From Lobulomyces angularis (Eukaryota > Chytridiomycota > Chytridiomycetes > Lobulomycetales > Lobulomycetaceae): a stretch of 45,526 nt of DNA. The notes below the pieces were generated by a model. The model had not been told where the DNA came from and made no database searches. It worked only from the letters and a program-made list of their open reading frames with translations. This document shows, one piece after another, positions 1-11,668 of the stretch; position 1 is the stretch's first letter, and every line of letters begins with the position of its first letter. The position numbers and the translations under genes are program-made. The stretch lies in contig JADHYX010000131.1 in the NCBI GenBank assembly GCA_027604685.1, positions 5,926-51,451 on the forward strand. The letters are read 5' to 3'.

Positions 1-59
1 CACTAAAATTCATTCTAGATGTAAAGTGTATTTGCAAAAAATTTAAAAAAAAAAAATTA

Positions 60-1022
60 ATGTATATGCATATTGATGACGCCTTTAGTGCGTATATAAT
101 AATGGCATGTGCTTCAGTTGCAATGTACAATAGCCTAGAGCTGTTCTTTTTTACCCTCTCTACTTTTTCTGCATTTAAGAATTTATATTGTAAATCACTT
201 TTTGTTTCAAGTATCGGATGCTTTTTGCATACCCTCGGTTTCCTAATACTTGTTTTTGAGTTTAATATTGGTATGAAAATTAAATTAAAAGTTGGCCAAG
301 AATTGGTAAAATTTTTTTTAGTGGATCATTCAATTGAGCAACTGATAGGAGTATGCGTAGCTACAGTGGGTTGGTACTATGAAAACCACTCTTTTGAAGT
401 TTTCATTAAACTTGAATTTTAGGTGGGGAATGGTATCAGGATTTGCTTTCGTAATGTATTCGAGACTTTATATGGTTGTTGCTTCAAAAAAAATAATGAA
501 GATGATGTATACACTAATATTATTCAATATGATTTTTACACATGGTGCAACTTCGGTAAGCCTTCGTTAAACATAGATTTATTAACAAACGATTGACAAT
601 TGTAGGTTGTATCTTCATTTGTACACATAAGTAATTCAAGCCCGTTCTGGTTATCTGTATATTACTACACAGAGGTAATTCAACTTTCATTTTTCTTTAT
701 CCAAGAGGTGATTTTGAGTTCTTTTTACTTGTACTTCATCCACAAAAATTTGGATTGGATAAAAGATAAAAAAAGAAAAGAAAACTTAATCTTTCACACA
801 ACTTGTGTAAACTTGATAGTAATTTGTATGGACATTGCATTGATTGGAATGGAATTTGCAAGTTTTTATCATTTGCAAGTATTTTTCAAAGTATTGCTGT
901 ATTCAGTAAAGTTAAAGTTGGAATTTTTTATCTTGAATCTTTTAACAACTACGTACGAAAAAAATTTTACTCATGCAAAAAAATCTGAAAATGCAACATA
1001 CAATCAAAGTCAAATAACTTAA
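60..1022 (+). CDS. DUF7703-type fungal multi-pass membrane protein
   Basis: Model: exons 60-270, 322-373, 423-555, 606-1022 (270 residues). It has about seven hydrophobic segments. Features I associate with the fungal DUF7703 family are an MYNSLEL segment near the N-terminus, a TVGWWGMVSGFAFVMYSRLY stretch that only appears after removing the intron 374-422, then YYTEVIQLSFFFIQE, and MDIALIGMEFASFYHL near the end. Molecular function is unknown. Intron 271-321 is 51 nt and stop-free, so an unspliced reading would insert 17 residues before VDHSIEQLIG. The C-terminal tail is hydrophilic (KNFTHAKKSEN) and probably cytosolic. The start is the first ATG after an A-rich leader. It is convergent with EFL1. 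Confidence 0.8.
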
Positions 1023-1378
1023 TAAAACTGAAAAACAGTGATCTATCGATATAAAAATAAACTTACAATAAAAGAATCAGTAGCAGTCTAAAATATTTGT
1101 AGTAAAATATACAATAAAAAAACTTCTAAATTCATAGGCTTTAAATGCATAAATTTTGATTAAATCAAAAAAATACATAAAAATTGATGTTTAATAAATT
1201 AATTCTCTATGACAAAAATTAACTAAGAATAGTTCTATCTATGATACAAAATAGAAGTTTATAGTGTGAAATGAAATGGAATCACTTACCATACAAACTG
1301 GCATGAATCAAGAGATAATGGAGAATGTATTTAAAAAGTAATTTTAAATTACACATATTTGTATTGGCACTTAATAGT
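1023..1378. other. convergent intergenic spacer
   Basis: This AT-rich spacer separates the 3' ends of the DUF7703 gene (+) and EFL1 (-). I see no gene or RNA. AATAAA-like strings occur near both ends and may serve polyadenylation. Confidence 0.5.
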
Positions 1379-4300
1379 CTATTTATTTTTTAATGTTTTC
1401 TGCTTTTCAGCAAATTCAACAACTTTGTCAGTTTCAATAAACATTCCCTTTCGCTTTCTAACAAAATTTAAATACTTTCTAGCGAAATTTTCTTTATCAG
1501 ACTTTTCTCCTAAATCCTCTAATTCTAATTCAGTTGTAGGTACCCAAAAAGGATCAATATCTAAAATTTCAAATCTATTTTTATTTTATAGCTAAATTTA
1601 AAACAATTGATTAATCATTACCCTTGAAAAATCAGCTGTGGCGATGCAGCTCCTGATGTTCGCTTTCTTATTTCTTTAACAAAAAATTCTTAGAAAAATA
1701 TATTTTTAAGCAGTACCTTCTGCAAAACCAAATGATTCAACTACAGGCAGCAAAGATTTGATGCTAAAATAGGGAGTACCGTCTTTCATCTCTTCAGACA
1801 AAATTCTTCCTTTTCTTTTTGCCAAAACTGCATAGACTTTACCAAGTACATCCGCTATTCCAAAGTTAATACTAATTATAAGAGTAAATATTATACAAGG
1901 TGCCTGAAGCTCACAAGAATACATGGCAGTCATTAACCTCGGCGACCACTGTAAAAATGCTAATTTACATGCTTCTCTCATTGTGGTGATAATCTGACCA
2001 GATAGTAGTGAAATTTTTAATGCTTTGAAAAAAAAAGAAAATGTGAAACAATAACAGTAAAAATTTTATTACCATCTGAATCTTCCGTAATATGAAAAGT
2101 ACAATCCTCTAATAAAATACACACCCCATACATTGGTTCATTGCATAATGGCCCATTTAAAGTTGCCATTTGAAATCCTGACGCAATGCTACCTTGAAAA
2201 TCCTTTATGCCATAAATTTTATTATTATTCGCGGTAGATTCAATTTCTTCCGAAATTATTTCGCCTTCAATCTGCTGCTTTAGTTTTTGCCCTCTCATTG
2301 AACTCATCCATCTATTCGATCAATTTTTAATAAGAAATTATATAAATTATCTGCTCTCACGTTTTTTTCTCATAACCATCCACCATATTAACTAGTAAAT
2401 TTTGACCACATTGTTTTGGACCAAAAGCCCAAATACTGCGTTATAGGTAAAGGAGTGATTAATTCAAGTAATAAAAAAAAATAAAAAAATACTTTTCAAA
2501 AACTTTTTTTAAGTCAGCTTCTTCGAAATATCGTCCCCAACGAATCTTTATATTCTGAAAAAAGGTTTTATTAAATTCATCAAAAAATAAGTCTAAATCC
2601 TTAATTGCTATGGGACTTTCTCTTTCCTCAATAAATGTTTTTATTATTTTTTCTTTTTCATATAAAAAGTTTGCTAGAGATTTAGGGAGCGGCAGAGCTC
2701 TTACTCTTAAAGTACAAAGTTTGTTTGCAGTTTTCAAAATAACAGTGCCTGTAGGAAATTTTTCCTCGAGTGATAGGGAGGCACTCAAAATATCTTTATT
2801 TTCTATTCTATCAAGCCCTTGAAAGTTATTAGAAATAAATAGTTGAAAGTTTGGTGACAGCACGCTAGGAACGTTGGTAATAGTTTCCCGAAAAGGTACG
2901 ATCTAACAATTTTCAAAATTAAATAGTTTACCACCAATAATACCGCTTCAGAAACATGAATTTCCATTTTTGCAAACCTTTCCCTTAAATCTTTCAAACA
3001 TCTCTCCAGATGTAATTCTCCTGCAGTAACTATTACATGTTCACCAGTTTCCTGAATAATAATTTCTACACAAGGATCTGCCTGATTTAAAAGCTTTAAT
3101 CCCTCAACAAGCTTTTGCATTTGACCTAAAAAAATAGAATATACTTGAACTAAGCAATATATAATAAAACAAACTTGGATCGGCTGGTTCCAAAGCCACT
3201 CTTACAATAGGCGCAGCAGCAACGTTTAAAGACCCAAAATTAGGACAATCTAAACTTGAAGAAATTGTAGCTGTCTTTAAAACTAAGTTTTCCGCGCCCG
3301 TAAAATTTATTCCGAAAACATTTCCAGCTGGAACCTCGTCTAAAATTTCTAATTCTCTGCCCATTAAAAGATAAAGATCCTCCACAATAATTTCTGCCAA
3401 GTAATTTTTTTTTTCTGGTGAATACTTTGGACCAAGTAAGAAAAGTTTATCTCCATTTCTTATTGTACCCGAAAATATTCTTGCAAATCCAATTAATACC
3501 TCTTCTTCAGAATCCTCCATTTTTCCTTCATTATTCTTCTCAACTTCACTGATAATTTTGCTGGTTTTGACAGGCTCTGCATTGACCTCCATATCTTTTT
3601 GTTTAAGCGCTGCTAAATATTTCTCTCTCTTTTCTTTCATTTCTTCTGCGGTTTGTAACGCTTTTTTCAACTTTTGCGACGGTAATTCTTTTTTAGGAAC
3701 GCTAAAAATTTTACTTATATATGCAACCGATGGAGATGAAATTGCTGAATTGCACGAATAAATACCATTTTGAAGTTTGCTAGTAAGATCTGCATAGTTT
3801 TGATTTTCACTTTTTTTTAAAATTTGAGGCATTCTAATTGGCTGAGCGTCTACAGGAGAGGGTAATTGCTCAATAACTGTTAATAGTATTGCATTTGATA
3901 AGGGAACCCACTGCGTCATAATTTCTTTAAGAAGGGCCTTACTATCCTTTGATTTTAAGTCTCTTGCATTAATCTTTAAATTAAGTGTAGTAACTATTTT
4001 ATCAATTTTTTGCTTATCACTAACACACAATGAAAATGTTCAGTAATCAAGATTTTTAATTTCTTACTTTGACCCACACACAGCATCATAAACTGCCCAA
4101 ATGTTCTCCAGCACAAACTGTACAAACAGTGGCTTCAGTGGACGACCTAAAAAGAAGAATTGTAAGCCTGAACGCTGCAAAAAACTGAATAACCTTTTAG
4201 GCCGTTTTTGCCAACTACCCTTTTTGCTTTCGTATCCAAATAATAATCTCCCCATAACGCCTTTTTTAAAAGTTGTTCCTTTATTTTTAATTTTGAAGCA

Positions 4301-5466
4301 TATAATTTAGCAAATTGTTCAATTCTAGAAAAATTTAATGCAAAATCATAATTGCAGATTACCTAAATGCCCAGCCGTCAATAGCTGAGGCAAATATTAC
4401 ATTACCAACTTCAGGAGAAAAATATAGATTACTGTCATCTTGCAAATCCAAATTCCAATCTTCTAATGCAGAGGCATCGTTAATGTTTTCCTAAATATTC
4501 TTAAATCATCTACTATTAGTTTTCTACATACTTCATATTTCTTGTTATCGTCCTCAAAACTTTTTTGAGAAAACATGGTCCCTGTTATGGCATTTACCTG
4601 TTCTAAAATTAGCTTTAAGTGTTCGTAAGCCTCCACAGCGGACATTTTTAATTCATTAATTAATCTATCAATTTTATTTATCACTAATACTGGTTTTACA
4701 TTTTCACTCCATGCCTGTCGAAGGACTGTATGTGTCTAGGTATTTCACTTATAAGCAGATATTAAATATGCAAACCTGTGTACAGACACCTTCTACAGCA
4801 TCCACTAAAACCAATCCCCCATCAGATAATCTAGAGGCAGTCGATACTTCACTGGCGAAATCAACATGACCTTATTGAAAACCATCAAACTTAGCATAAT
4901 TTTTATATTTTTTTAAGAAACCTGGCGAATCAATTAAATTTATTAAGAAGTCAGATTCTTTTAGCTCAATTTCTGAAATACGTCGTTTAAAGAAATATTA
5001 ATAATATTTTTATTTACTTTTGGTATTTTCATCCATTTCATTACGTAAAACTTTGAAGTACAAAGATATTCCACTGGATTTCATTGTAATTCCTCTCTGC
5101 TGCTCGTCCTAAAAAAAATCGAAACAAAAAAACATTAAGGGATTATTTTAATTTAATTATCGTGATCAATAGTATTTTCTTAACGCTTAATACTTAAAAC
5201 ATTTGAAAAAAATTTAATTACCTCTCTTGAATCCAGATACCTAACCTTTCCAGATAATTTTGAGGATATTATTCCATTAGAAGCCAATAAACTATCAGAA
5301 AGAGTAGTTTTTCCATGATCCTTTATGTGCGAAAAATAAATTACAAATCTAAATGTTTTCGTATAAATTTTTCTGGTTGCAATACCACATGAGCTAAAAT
5401 ACAAATATTTCTTATGCTTTTAGAATTTTTTTGCAAGTTTTTGATTTTTTCCAAATCAACTCCCAT
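1379..5466 (-). CDS. EFL1: EFL1/Ria1, elongation factor-like GTPase of 60S maturation
   Basis: In this family the cytoplasmic EF-2-like GTPase works with SBDS to release eIF6 from late pre-60S subunits. The 18 exons, 5' to 3', are 5466-5386, 5320-5222, 5108-5018, 4972-4922, 4870-4776, 4735-4532, 4490-4363, 4324-4194, 4146-4068, 4019-3175, 3125-2944, 2902-2493, 2435-2361, 2311-2073, 2022-1897, 1854-1717, 1688-1622 and 1574-1379. They total 3237 nt, or 1078 residues, close to yeast Ria1. Visible motifs are the P-loop AHVDHGKTT (25-33), switch region DEQQRGITM (61-69), DSPGHVDF (105-112), NKID (159-162), the EFL1-type [16 protein letters not shown], a charged insert in the 845-nt exon, and the C-terminal signature [11 protein letters not shown]...[14 protein letters not shown]. 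The start [10 protein letters not shown] gives the usual short leader before RNICI. Seventeen introns of about 41-57 nt make it the most fragmented gene here. Confidence 0.96.
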
Positions 5467-5739
5467 TTTTCTATTTCAAATTAGGTTCTGTAGTAGAAAT
5501 ATAGAAAATGAATTTTTTTTTTTTTTTAGAGTTAAAAATTTTTTTTTAAAATTTTTTTGCTTCTCTTTCAACCTTTTACTTTCACTTTCCTTAAAAACTG
5601 AACTTAATGTGTTAAACTGCTAATGCATAGCTTAGAAATAGAGTGTTTTAAGATAATTAACTTAGAAAATGTAAGTAACAGCAACAATAAATTTACAAAA
5701 TTTTTCTTATACAGAGACATTGCTTCAATAAAAAATTTT

Positions 5740-7592
5740 TTATTGATTTTTAAGTTTGTAATTCACATAATTAAACAAATCCCCTTCACCATCCAAGTGA
5801 AAACTTGTGATTATTTTGAACAGCTTTCCCAATGAAACATTTTTTAAGAATGGAATTAAATTAATAATTTTGTTGGCAAAAAATTCATCTCCGAAAGTGA
5901 AAAATCTTAAATTTCTGGAACAGGCAGATGCTGCAATATATTGAATAAGAAACTTCAATTGTTTATCACCATTAAATGCACCACAGCCTAATTTTACAGT
6001 GAAAAAAATTTACATTTGAAAAAATTTTAAATTACCCCAATTTCCCGTTGCTAAATCTACAAGGCGACTGTCATCAAAACAGGTGACTTCGCTTTTTAAA
6101 AATCCAATGTAAGCTTTGTTTAACTCCCTTATTATTAAGTCTTTTTCGTATTGTTGCATTTTACTTTTTTTTGAATTGTTGAAATGTAAGGCATCTATGG
6201 CTACGAATTCACTTTTAAATCTCAACAATGCATCTTTGCCAGATTTATCGCAAAAGTTGGAAGAAAACTGAAAAGTTTCGCCATATCCTCTATAATTCGA
6301 AAATCTCTCGAGCCCAATTACAATTAAGCACTCTAAAATATCAAAATAAATAAATCATTTTAAGGTAAAAAAATTGCCATTATTTTTTAGCTGTTCAGTA
6401 AATAACCTGGAAACTAAAAATTCAGGGTATATCATGAATAGTATTCTAAAAAAATTAAAATTACTAGTAACTTTGGTTAATACTCCTCTTGTACACAACC
6501 CCTCGATAAAACTCCACCACCAATATTTTTATTAGCAAAGTCTACTTGGGAACAACCGAAACCATCATCTTCAATAGTACCTTTACTCAAAAACAGCTTA
6601 AGCGAAATAAAAAATTTATCTTACCCAAATATCTACAGTCAGTATTTTTCAAATGAAAGCTATCTAAGTTTCCCCAATCAGGCAATTTTTCTTCTGGTAT
6701 ACATCTTCGCTGAAAAGTCACATTTCCTTCAGACACTAAAAAATAATAAAACTTTTTATAATTGCAATGAATTACGGTTTTCTGCCATTCTTTCAAAGTA
6801 ATTCATAATACAATCCATCTTTCCACAAATTTTACTATTAAGTATGCCATTCCGTTCAACTGATTCAAAAAGAGTTTTAAAAAGTGTACTTGGTAGGTTA
6901 ATATTGTGGTTTTGACTTATGGTACAAAAAAATAAGTTTGAAATCAAACTAAAAATCTGCTCTTTGTTTAAAGTTATGCAGGAATTCACATTTTTTTTTA
7001 AAATTGGAATTTTCAAATCTTTGAATAAAACTGGAAGATTTAACAAACTTTTTTGCATTTTAGGTAAAATGTTGATAAAAAAATTTTTCGTTTTCGAAAA
7101 ATGTTCATTAAAATAATAATTTAAACCAGTAAAATTAACTTTTTTCTGATTGTATGAATTAAATACTTCCTAGATAACGAAGGAAAGGTTTTAAAAATGA
7201 ATTGTGATTGCATTAATATACTTCCAAATCTTCAACTGTTTCGATTCGCTGGGAAATTGAATGTTTAATTAATTTCCACTTACTTTCCTCTTCAAAAGGA
7301 AGAAAAACGAAATTTCCTTTTTCAAAGTATAAGTCAGGAATAGCAGAAGAGGGGAAAAGCTCTTCGTTTTTCTAAATTCAAATTAATAAAGAATACAACA
7401 AAAAAACACACTAACGTTTGGTGACAAAACAAAATGAAGCAGTTTCTCATCAACGTTAATAGACTGTGCACTTGAACTTAAATATTGATCTGCACTTTTT
7501 ATGTCATTCTGACTTTCCAGGACACTTCCCTTTTTTAACCTTTTAAAGCTGTTTTCTTCACATTGGAAACCCCATTTCCTCCATTTTTCCAT
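5740..7592 (-). CDS. PARG: poly(ADP-ribose) glycohydrolase
   Basis: PARG removes poly(ADP-ribose) chains by cleaving ribose-ribose bonds through a macrodomain-like fold. Exons: 7592-7416, 7371-7222, 7169-6776, 6735-6625, 6580-6484, 6445-6378, 6332-6036, 5987-5740 (513 residues). The family signature is intact: GGG at 298-300, then after seven residues QEE at 308-310, whose second Glu is the catalytic position in known PARGs. It is preceded by [11 protein letters not shown] and followed by [45 protein letters not shown] and RFFTFGDE. The regulatory N-terminus of animal PARG is absent or very short. An ATG at 7703 could extend the start by 37 residues. I chose 7592 because the added stretch is low-complexity. 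The intron 6377-6333 apparently uses a GC donor, since only that junction rebuilds NNECLIVIG in frame. Confidence 0.95.
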
Positions 7593-8055
7593 TAAGATTT
7601 TTGTAATAATTTTTATTTCAAAAATTTTTCTACTGTTCTTTTCTATGTGAAGTTGGAACCAAAACCACACCAAAACCAAGACCTCCTCCTGAACCTCCTC
7701 CACTACGTCATTTTCAGTAAAAACTAATTTTATTTTTTTCTTATATTTTTTTTTCTACTTTTAATTTTTGTTATTTATTTTTTTTTAAAAAAATTTTAAT
7801 TTTTTAATGAAATAGGCTATTTTAAGGTACCAGCTTAGTTGTGTAAGAGGTGATTTTATATCTATGTAATTAATGAGGGATTTTTTATTTGTAGGTTTAC
7901 CATAAAATTGTTTTAATGTCGTATGGAAAGGAACACATACAAGCTTAGTTCAGACAACCTTGCATTACATAATAACATTGTAATTACAAATTTAAATTTT
8001 TCACAGTTAAGATAAAATTTTTTAGGTGTTTTGCAGTTTACTAATTTATGAAATA

Positions 8056-8177
8056 TCAACTGTTATAGTTGCTACTGGTGTTGAAACTGTTTTTCAATGG
8101 ACCTTCCAGCGTGTCTCTTTTTTTTGGTATCTGGATTGCCCCAATGACGTGGGCCACTAGTGCTGGTTTAAACCAAT
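8056..8177 (-). CDS. candidate terminal exon of the 4E-T-like gene
   Basis: A minus-strand segment follows a CCTACAG acceptor and stays open for 40 codons to a TGA. It encodes DWFKPALVAHVIGAIQ, then IPKKRDTLEGP and an Asn/Ser tail. It has no start codon. It needs a preceding exon that ends one base into a codon, which is exactly the phase left at the donors at 8668 and 8610 of the upstream 4E-T-like gene. If joined there, that protein would have about 707 residues and an intron of more than 400 nt holding the T-rich minisatellite, which is very long for this genome. The alternative is the short end at 8537. Confidence 0.45.
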
Positions 8178-8233
8178 CTGTAGGTCTTAAAACAAATATT
8201 TAATTTGAATTAATTTTATTTTATTTATTTTTT

Positions 8234-8356
8234 AATATTATTTTTGTAATTTTTTTTTTTATTATTTTTGTAATTTTTTTTTTTATTATTTTTGTAATTT
8301 TTTTTTTTATTATTTTTGTAATTTTTTTTTTTATTATTTTTGTAATTTTTTTTTTT
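8234..8356. repeat. 24-bp T-rich tandem repeat, about five copies
   Basis: The unit is ATTATTTTTGTAA followed by 11 T. The single G of each unit falls at 8246, 8270, 8294, 8318 and 8342, an exact 24-base spacing. On the minus strand it reads as A-rich. It lies in the 3' region, or a long last intron, of the 4E-T-like gene. Confidence 0.9.
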
Positions 8357-8536
8357 ATATATTTTGTAAATCTTGTGATGTTTTCTTTATTTTTTTATTA
8401 TGTGTAACAGTTTGGTATTGTTTTCACTTTTATTAATTTACAATATTATTATCTTCAAGTTAACAAAAATTTTTGTAAAAAAAAAAATAAAACAATCAAC
8501 TATTTATAAAATAACAAAATTAATTTATGGACAAAA

Positions 8537-10927
8537 TTAAATTTTAAAAGTCAGTTTACCTTCTAAAAAATTAAAAAAAAAAAAAAAATTTTTGGCAAGT
8601 CAACTCACACCATTTTGATCTAAAGAATTTTTTTTTAAATTCAAAAATATAGAGAGTACTTAGCTTACCTTGATTAAAATTTCTAAAATATGGATTGAAA
8701 AATTGAGGAGTTGGTGCTGGTTGCTGCATATTTAGTGGAGCCAATAATGGTGGGCCATGTAGCAATGGATTAAAATTTGGCTGAGGTAATAAATTTTGAT
8801 ATAATTCAGGGGGAATATTATTGCTACTTCCGTTATTCACCGTGGTGGGTGAGGCTAAACTGTTCTTAAATTGCCTATTTTGTTGTTGTTGAGCTATCAT
8901 TGGAGATAGAGGTGATTGCTGTTGTTGATATAATTGCTGTTGTTGATATAAATTTGATTGTTGAAACATCATCGCTACAAAAATTAGCAAACTTATAAAT
9001 TAAATCTAATAAAAACCTGGGTTTTGTGGTAAAAAATTTGGCACATCGTTACTGAGTCTGTTTCCTTGAATATTGTTTACACCCTTTTTTGCTTTTATAC
9101 TATTCTGTAGCATAGCTGCTACCGGATCCAACGCTCCATGGAGTTGATGGGAATTTCCAGCCTGTTGTTGATTACCTAACTGCTGCTTCTGCATCATCAT
9201 GGATGGTGGTCCCATACCAGGGGCAAAATTCATATTAAACTGTTGCTGATGTTGACTATGATACTTTTGCGGAGTTAACTGCTGACTTGAAGCTGGAGCA
9301 TAAAAATCGCCCTATTATATGACAATATTAAATAAAAATATAACACACTTGCATTTTTACGTTAGAGCTAGCATTTCTAGTCAACATTGACATTATTCGC
9401 TGCATGCTATCAGCGTCATCTACACAAAAATTACAAAATTAGTTTCAATTCTAAAAATCTTGTATCTTTACTGTTAAGGGGATTTCCGTTGCTTGTATTG
9501 TTATTTAATTTCTTATTTTCAACACCAAGGCTCCTTAAAACCTGTTCTTCGGAGAGCATATTGTTTAAATTTTGCTTCGATGAATCATTGCCAACGGCTT
9601 GTTGTTGTTCCAATGGTGAGGATTTCCTATTATATGGGTTAATAGAAAGCATGGACATTATATCCAGTCTAATATCATCTGTAGGAATTTGTTGATCCGA
9701 TTCAATAAACGTTCTTGAATTATTTTGATTTGCTGGCACACTTTCTGAAGATGCACCATTATGCGGGACATGGTCATTAAAAAATTTAGCAAATCTGGAA
9801 GTTTCAGAAGACACTTTACTTGCTATTGGGTTTAATTCAAAAAAAGGCACTCCGCTATTTAAGCCAATTTTGGTATCAATTTGTCCACTTACATTAAACA
9901 TATCATTAATTGGATCGGAAACTTTTTCAGACATCAAATCTTGTGAATCCAAATCCAAAAAATTATTTGGTGATATCAGATTCAATTTTTCATCATCCAA
10001 AACTAACTCCTTTCGCCGTTTGATACTTTCCCCACCATTTTCCTCTACTCTTTCTACTTCCCCTTCTAACTGCTTTTTTTCTTGTTCTCTCATTTCCCTT
10101 CTGAATTTCTGCATTGCATCTTCTCCATTATTTTTAAAATTATCTTTGGAATTTTCATGCTCAATGGTATCAGAAAGCCATTCTGGTTGCTTTTCCCCCC
10201 TTTTTCTGTGCATATTTACAGCACTGTTATTATTATTCCCGTTGTATCTTTCACTGCGCCGATCAGAAGGTTGTTCATACTTTGAATTTTTTTGATACTT
10301 GCTATTATTTTCTAAAAAACATAAATAATTTCAAAAATTTTAAAACTTAATACGCTTATTGTTGCCATAATCTCTATTGGAATTGAAATCCTTTTTTTCG
10401 TTAAAAAAATCCTTTCTTACATTGACGTTATCTTTTCCAGTTCCGTATTCGTTATCTTTCTTTTCTGGAAACTCTTTTTTTGAGCTAACACTTTTTTTTT
10501 GTTGCAGATTTGTCTTCTTTAAACTTCCAACTTTAATGAACCCATCACGATCTTTATCATAGTTATCCGAATCTTCAACAAATTTATTTTTTTGATTATA
10601 TGAATTTTGTTTGCGATCTTTTTCTTGAGAAAAGTTAAAAAAAAAAAAATAGTTAAATTTTGAAAAAAAATTTTAACATATAAATAAAAAAACATAATGA
10701 TTACCATTTACAGGAGACTTGGAAGCGGAGAAGTTACTTTGTTGACTTTGAAAATTTTTCTGAATGTCTATGGGTTTGGTAGATTTCAAATCTCTCTTAA
10801 TATAATTGTTTGAGACAACATAGTCTATATTCATAGCATCAGGCTTTTGTACTAACGGAGATTCTTTTAAAGCTAAAACCATCTCTTTGGTATAAACATA
10901 AGTGTGAGTAGGTTCGACAAAAACCAT
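8537..10927 (-). CDS. EIF4ENIF1: 4E-T-like eIF4E-binding translational repressor
   Basis: 4E-T proteins bind eIF4E and P-body factors to hold mRNAs untranslated. Exons: 10927-10705, 10623-10354, 10311-9472, 9419-9361, 9311-9017, 8974-8669, a 9-nt microexon 8619-8611, then 8562-8537 (675 residues). Residues 10-25 read YVYTKEMVLALKESPL, close to the animal 4E-T element YTKEELLDIKELP, although Val replaces Leu at one contact of the YX4L-phi motif. Further on are a basic/acidic R-rich region, RRSERYNG, QPEWLSDT, SRFAKFF (4E-T has a similar SRFSRWF), and a C-terminal third rich in Q, N, P and M with YQQQQLYQQQQ. The low-complexity tail suggests condensate behaviour. The 3' end is uncertain: exon 8056-8177 may replace the last exon, and the microexon may be skipped, because both choices keep frame. 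The assignment rests mainly on the N-terminal motif and layout. Confidence 0.72.
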
Positions 10928-11151
10928 GGCTTTAATACTAAAGTAGGATAACTAGTATCACAAAATAGTATTATCAGTGTAATTGATTAGGAGTAGCTAT
11001 TATTTTTACAAAAATAAAATTAATTTTTTTGGTAATGGAAGGATTAAAATATGGTAACACCACACTAATTTGAAATAAGGACTTAAAATTAAATATATTT
11101 AGCTATTTCTATTATAATAATATATACAATAAGGTTAAATATAATCTGCGA

Positions 11152-11448
11152 TCATTTTCTTACTTTCTTTTTTCTAATAAAATATTTGAAAAACTTCTTA
11201 AGGCTAACTTTAAATCTTTCTTGACTACTGGCCTTTGGAATACTGGTATCGTTGTAGTGACTACTGCTCAAATTGAAGCTTCCATTTTGCTTTCTCTTTT
11301 TATCTTCCAATTCACCTAAATTGATAATTTCTTGGCAAGTAGGAGAATCTGAGTGGAAAGAAGGATAATGATTAGATGATAAGGTTCTTGTTGTCGAAAA
11401 AGATTTTTTTGGCTTGCTTATGTCAATCCTTTTTTCTGAAACAGTCAT
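11152..11448 (-). CDS. small basic protein of unknown function
   Basis: A single open frame of 98 residues starts at the ATG at 11448; the open frame extends further up but only through low-complexity A/T-rich sequence. The protein is rich in Ser and Lys, with STTRTLSSNHYPS in the first half and a strongly basic end, KVSLKKFFKYFIRKKKVRK. I see no domain, signal peptide or membrane segment. The end could be a nuclear localisation or membrane-associating tail. It lies between the 4E-T-like gene and another small unknown gene, all on the minus strand. It may be one exon of a longer gene. Confidence 0.45.
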   Translation of the reverse strand: MTVSEKRIDISKPKKSFSTTRTLSSNHYPSFHSDSPTCQEIINLGELEDKKRKQNGSFNLSSSHYNDTSIPKASSQERFKVSLKKFFKYFIRKKKVRK

Positions 11449-11668
11449 TTTCCAATTAAAACTTTGCTGCCAAATAGCAGCAATTTTTTTTTTTTTGTTA
11501 TAAGTGAAGGTAAAGTAAAAAAAAAAAGGCAATTAAAATGTTTAGAGAAGCTGTCAAAAAAATTTAAAATATAAATGATTTATTCATACAAAAAAATAGA
11601 CAGAACTACCTATATATCGATAACTATATCCTTTTTATGCTAAAATTAATTTGAACGCACGTCGCAGA

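Larger units (their letters stand above)
7593..8536. other. AT-rich spacer with minisatellite and an orphan exon
   Basis: This lies between the PARG start and the first possible stop of the 4E-T-like gene. It contains T-rich simple sequence, a 24-bp tandem array at about 8234-8356, and a coding-like minus-strand exon at 8056-8177, both listed separately. The interval 7704-8050 shows nothing I recognise apart from a short direct repeat, AGCTTAGTT near 7832 and 7942. Confidence 0.5.

Noticed and set aside
7222..7371. Apparent GTAAGT donor and CCCAG acceptor inside PARG exon 2
   Set aside because: Splicing it would shift frame and give a stop within a few codons, whereas the unspliced reading keeps the family-like segment with a conserved Trp.
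9870..10295. Plus-strand open frame of 141 codons
   Set aside because: It is antisense to the well-supported exon of the 4E-T-like gene; Ser/Phe/Leu-rich as expected for the complement of Lys/Glu/Asn-rich coding DNA.
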